This document shows positions 6,633 through 7,649 of a DNA stretch of 7,649 nucleotides, piece by piece. Each line of letters starts with the position of its first letter. The first letter of the stretch is position 1. The notes under the pieces were generated by a model. The model saw only the letters and a program-made list of their open reading frames with translations. It made no database searches and was not told the DNA's origin. This DNA comes from Chloroflexota bacterium. GTDB lineage: Bacteria; Chloroflexota; Dehalococcoidia; SZUA-161. The stretch covers positions 1 through 7,649 of the forward strand of contig QIGA01000138.1 in assembly GCA_003229915.1 (NCBI GenBank). Direction: 5' to 3'. The position numbers and the translations under genes are program-made.

Positions 6633-6806
6633 TCAGAGATTATTGGTTGAATCCTGCGATGGTGGCACCTTGTGGTTCTGTTTCAGGTAATCTCCCATAG
6701 ACACAAGTACACAAAGTGCTGTCAGAGGGCACATCTCGCCACAATGATTGCAGTAGAACTCAGCGATTTTACCCAAACAGTCAGGAGCTGGGATTTGTCG
6801 CGCCAT
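6633..6806 (-). CDS. Small cysteine-rich protein of 57 aa, unknown function
   Basis: From the ATG at 6806-6804 the product is MARQIPAPDCLGKIAEFYC followed by a tight cysteine cluster. Cysteines are at 10, 19, 22, 26 and 32; the core CNHCGEMCPLTALC (19-32) gives CX2CX3CX5C, suggesting a bound metal (zinc or an Fe-S cluster). The rest is VLVSMGDYLKQ and a polar tail. AGGA (6819-6816) lies 9 nt before the ATG. A TTG at 6842 would add 12 residues (MIDHHKRLGKVE) but has no comparable SD, so I prefer the ATG. Two candidate promoters lie upstream, with predicted starts near 6856 and 6927, and the 44-residue gene follows 67 bp downstream, so the pair may form a small operon. The family is not recognised. 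A transcription, redox or iron-sulfur accessory role would be guesswork. Confidence 0.5.
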   Translation of the reverse strand: MARQIPAPDCLGKIAEFYCNHCGEMCPLTALCVLVSMGDYLKQNHKVPPSQDSTNNL

Positions 6807-6862
6807 CTCCACTTTTCCTAGCCTCTTGTGATGGTCAATCAAGGGACTAACGGACTATTGCC

Positions 6863-6891
6863 ATTATATATGTAAGCAAGCTAGATGACAT
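6863..6891 (-). promoter_or_regulatory. Proximal promoter for the small minus-strand genes
   Basis: Read on the minus strand: a -35 element ATGTCA (6891-6886, four of six consensus bases), a 17-bp spacer and a perfect TATAAT (6868-6863). Transcription would start near 6856, about 50 nt before the ATG at 6806. Confidence 0.5.
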
Positions 6892-6933
6892 TGGTAAGTC
6901 CGTATTTCGTCCCCTCTGATTTCGGACTGCCTT

Positions 6934-6962
6934 CTTGTACCATTTTTTCCTAGGTTTGTCAA
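6934..6962 (-). promoter_or_regulatory. Distal promoter for the small minus-strand genes
   Basis: Read on the minus strand: a perfect -35 TTGACA (6962-6957), a 17-bp spacer and the -10 TACAAG (6939-6934, four of six). A start near 6927 would give a leader of about 120 nt that includes three of the CGGACT/AGTCCG hexamers. With the proximal promoter it makes a tandem pair. Confidence 0.5.
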
Positions 6963-6992
6963 GACCCTTTTTGAAGTTCGTCAAACAGTCCG

Positions 6993-7146
6993 CGGGTTCG
7001 TTCTTTAGGCAAGACGTTGGACTTTATGGCTGAGGTGGGGGCTGAGGGAGAACAGTGTTCATTTGCCTGGGTGGAGGATCATGTGTTCATCGCGGAGGAA
7101 GGAAGGTCATTGGCTGGAGCTAGCGGAAAGCAGGCGGTTGGCTGGC
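6993..7146. other. Region between the small-gene promoters and tRNA-Pro, no gene supported
   Basis: A plus-strand frame (ATG at 7017 or 7026) is open through here but continues across the antisense of the tRNA and has no good Shine-Dalgarno, so it is not called. I see no promoter, strong hairpin or repeat in this stretch. Confidence 0.4.
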
Positions 7147-7153
7147 AAAAAAA
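7147..7153 (-). terminator. T7 run just after tRNA-Pro, probable transcription end
   Basis: On the minus strand, seven T residues follow the discriminator base and one C. The preceding G+C-rich acceptor stem could act as the hairpin. No separate terminator stem is present, so the call rests on the T-run alone. Confidence 0.35.
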
Positions 7154-7154
7154 G

Positions 7155-7228
7155 TCGGGGAGACAGGATTTGAACCTGCGACCCCTTGCACCCCATGCAA
7201 GTGCGCTACCAGGCTGCGCCACTCCCCG
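7155..7228 (-). tRNA. tRNA-Pro, anticodon GGG
   Basis: The minus strand folds into a full 74-nt cloverleaf. The acceptor is CGGGGAG/CTCCCCG, the D arm GCGC-AGCCTGGTA-GCGC, the anticodon arm CTTGC-ATGGGGT-GCAAG, the variable loop GGGTC, the T arm GCAGG-TTCAAAT-CCTGT, and the discriminator A. Anticodon GGG reads proline codon CCC (and CCU by wobble). The G after the anticodon is the usual TrmD methylation site. C1-G72 is the bacterial tRNA-Pro identity pair and argues against an archaeal source. The 3'-CCA is not encoded (the sequence runs ACTTT), so it must be added by tRNA nucleotidyltransferase. No intron is present. Confidence 0.96.
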
Positions 7229-7239
7229 ACGTCGAACTA

Positions 7240-7269
7240 AATATAAAGCGTCCTGCCTCTCTTTGTCAA
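7240..7269 (-). promoter_or_regulatory. Promoter of tRNA-Pro
   Basis: On the minus strand a perfect -35 TTGACA (7269-7264) and a -10 TATATT (7245-7240, five of six) are separated by 18 bp. The expected start at about 7232-7234 is only a few bases before the mature tRNA 5' end at 7228, giving the very short leader typical of a monocistronic tRNA gene. Confidence 0.75.
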
Positions 7270-7336
7270 ATACGAGGTTTCATGACCGACAAGGGACACA
7301 AATCTGCCCCTCATAACGATCGCCGACGAGCTCTGC

Positions 7337-7355
7337 CTTGCACTCGTGATGCAAG
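7337..7355. repeat. Short inverted repeat CTTGCA/TGCAAG
   Basis: CTTGCA (7337-7342) and TGCAAG (7350-7355) form a 6-bp stem with a 7-nt loop. The rest of 7270-7429 has no gene I can support. A minus-strand frame ending at 7280 carries HHEC and CVPC but no credible start. Confidence 0.25.
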
Positions 7356-7429
7356 CGGGCTGTACGGGCCTTAATCCGTGGATATGGGAATCCGTTCAAA
7401 TATGAGGTAGATTCGAGTAAACTAGCATC

Positions 7430-7510
7430 GTAGGGTAGGTGGAATGAAATGGAACCCACCACCCCAAATGCACAACTGAACGGTGGGTTTCGCTACGCTG
7501 CGCCCACCCA
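7430..7510. repeat. Inverted pair of GGTGGGTT palindromic (REP-like) repeats
   Basis: The unit at 7482-7509 reads GGTGGGTT, then TCGCTACGCTGC, then GCCCACCC, and is itself a stem-loop (GGTGGG with CCCACC, plus CGC/GCG inside). The unit at 7433-7460 is its reverse-oriented relative: its complement also begins GGTGGGTT and ends CTACCC, and the two match at 19 of 28 positions. AACCCACC (7453-7460) pairs perfectly with GGTGGGTT (7482-7489) across a 21-nt spacer. Many bacterial genomes carry dispersed intergenic palindromes of this look, so I class it as REP/BIME-like. It lies between a possible gene end (7586) and the tRNA promoter. Confidence 0.6.
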
Positions 7511-7585
7511 CCCCACTCAGCAGAGCATAGGGGCTTTTCTTGCTCTCAGAGCATGTCAGGTCGCGATGCCAACAAAGTAGGCACT

Positions 7586-7648
7586 CTAGCCCACCCTTCG
7601 GGCTATCTCTCTGGCAGCCACGACGCCGGAGGCTGCGGCTTGGATCAA
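7586..7648 (-). CDS. Possible C-terminal end of a minus-strand gene (last 20 codons)
   Basis: Read from the window edge on the minus strand, one frame gives LIQAAASGVVAAREIARRVG and a TAG stop (7588-7586). An alanine-rich segment with a G..AA.EI pattern at the very end is reminiscent of the closing helix of FAD/NAD(P)-dependent oxidoreductases (thioredoxin-reductase-like or HdrA-like), and the codon third positions are G+C-rich as in a real gene. Only 20 residues are visible, so this is a tentative partial call. The hairpin TAGCCC/GGGCTA (7587-7605) overlaps the stop codon. Confidence 0.3.
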   Translation of the reverse strand: MIQAAASGVVAAREIARRVG

Positions 7649-7649
7649 C

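Larger units (their letters stand above)
6851..6992. repeat. Four copies of the hexamer CGGACT/AGTCCG around the small-gene promoters
   Basis: On the plus strand CGGACT occurs at 6851-6856 and 6923-6928, and its complement AGTCCG at 6897-6902 and 6987-6992. The first two bracket the proximal promoter (6863-6891) and the last two bracket the distal promoter (6934-6962), each as an inverted pair. A degenerate GGGACT lies at 6843-6848. The same hexamers in the transcript can also form alternative stems. Operator sites or leader RNA structure are both possible. Confidence 0.4.

Noticed and set aside
7017..7316. Plus-strand 99-codon open frame containing SGRQDLNLRPLAPHASAL
   Set aside because: It is read across the antisense of tRNA-Pro; this peptide is a well-known spurious product of tRNA antisense frames, and the frame lacks a good Shine-Dalgarno.
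7587..7605. Hairpin TAGCCC-ACCCTTC-GGGCTA as a terminator
   Set aside because: No T-run follows on either strand and it overlaps the possible stop codon of the edge gene.
1..7649. CRISPR array, transposase, toxin-antitoxin or phage genes
   Set aside because: No regular spaced repeats, no transposase motifs and no typical toxin or antitoxin sequence were seen on either strand.

Overview
The window looks like bacterial chromosomal DNA of about 50% G+C. The tRNA-Pro has the bacterial C1-G72 pair, and the promoters and Shine-Dalgarno sites are of ordinary bacterial (sigma70-like) type. The 3'-CCA of the tRNA is not encoded. Frequent AGG/AGA arginine codons and the mix of glycosyltransferases remind me of Chloroflexota (Dehalococcoidia-like) or similar anaerobes. 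That placement is a weak inference.

Left two thirds (2-6290, plus strand) is a sugar-polymer or sugar-osmolyte locus of three genes: the C-terminal half of a GT4-like glycosyltransferase (2-676, start outside the window); a 1206-residue protein (870-4490) that joins an MGS/GpgS-like nucleotide-sugar glycosyltransferase to a C-terminal GH130 mannoside-phosphorylase domain, with a long unassigned helical region between; and a 431-residue GT4-like glycosyltransferase (4995-6290). GH130 enzymes act mostly on beta-mannosides, so a mannose-containing glycan or glycoside that is both built and phosphorolysed is the simplest reading. The exact product cannot be read from the sequence.

The 504-bp gap at 4491-4994 is not empty. 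A perfect TATAAT box is followed, exactly at the expected +1, by the first strand of a 7-bp stem that closes 188 nt later. Inside are a GNRA-capped hairpin, a long-range GC helix and several small hairpins. I call this a candidate structured RNA: either a leader of the downstream glycosyltransferase gene or an independent ncRNA.

Right third (6291-7649) is mostly on the minus strand. A strong hairpin terminator at 6354-6391 sits between the end of the glycosyltransferase gene and two convergent small genes: a 44-residue protein (6431-6565) and a 57-residue cysteine-rich protein (6633-6806). Two tandem promoters precede them, in a stretch with four copies of the hexamer CGGACT/AGTCCG. Then come tRNA-Pro(GGG) with a near-consensus promoter, an inverted pair of GGTGGGTT palindromic (REP-like) repeats, and what may be the last 20 codons of a minus-strand gene at the window edge.
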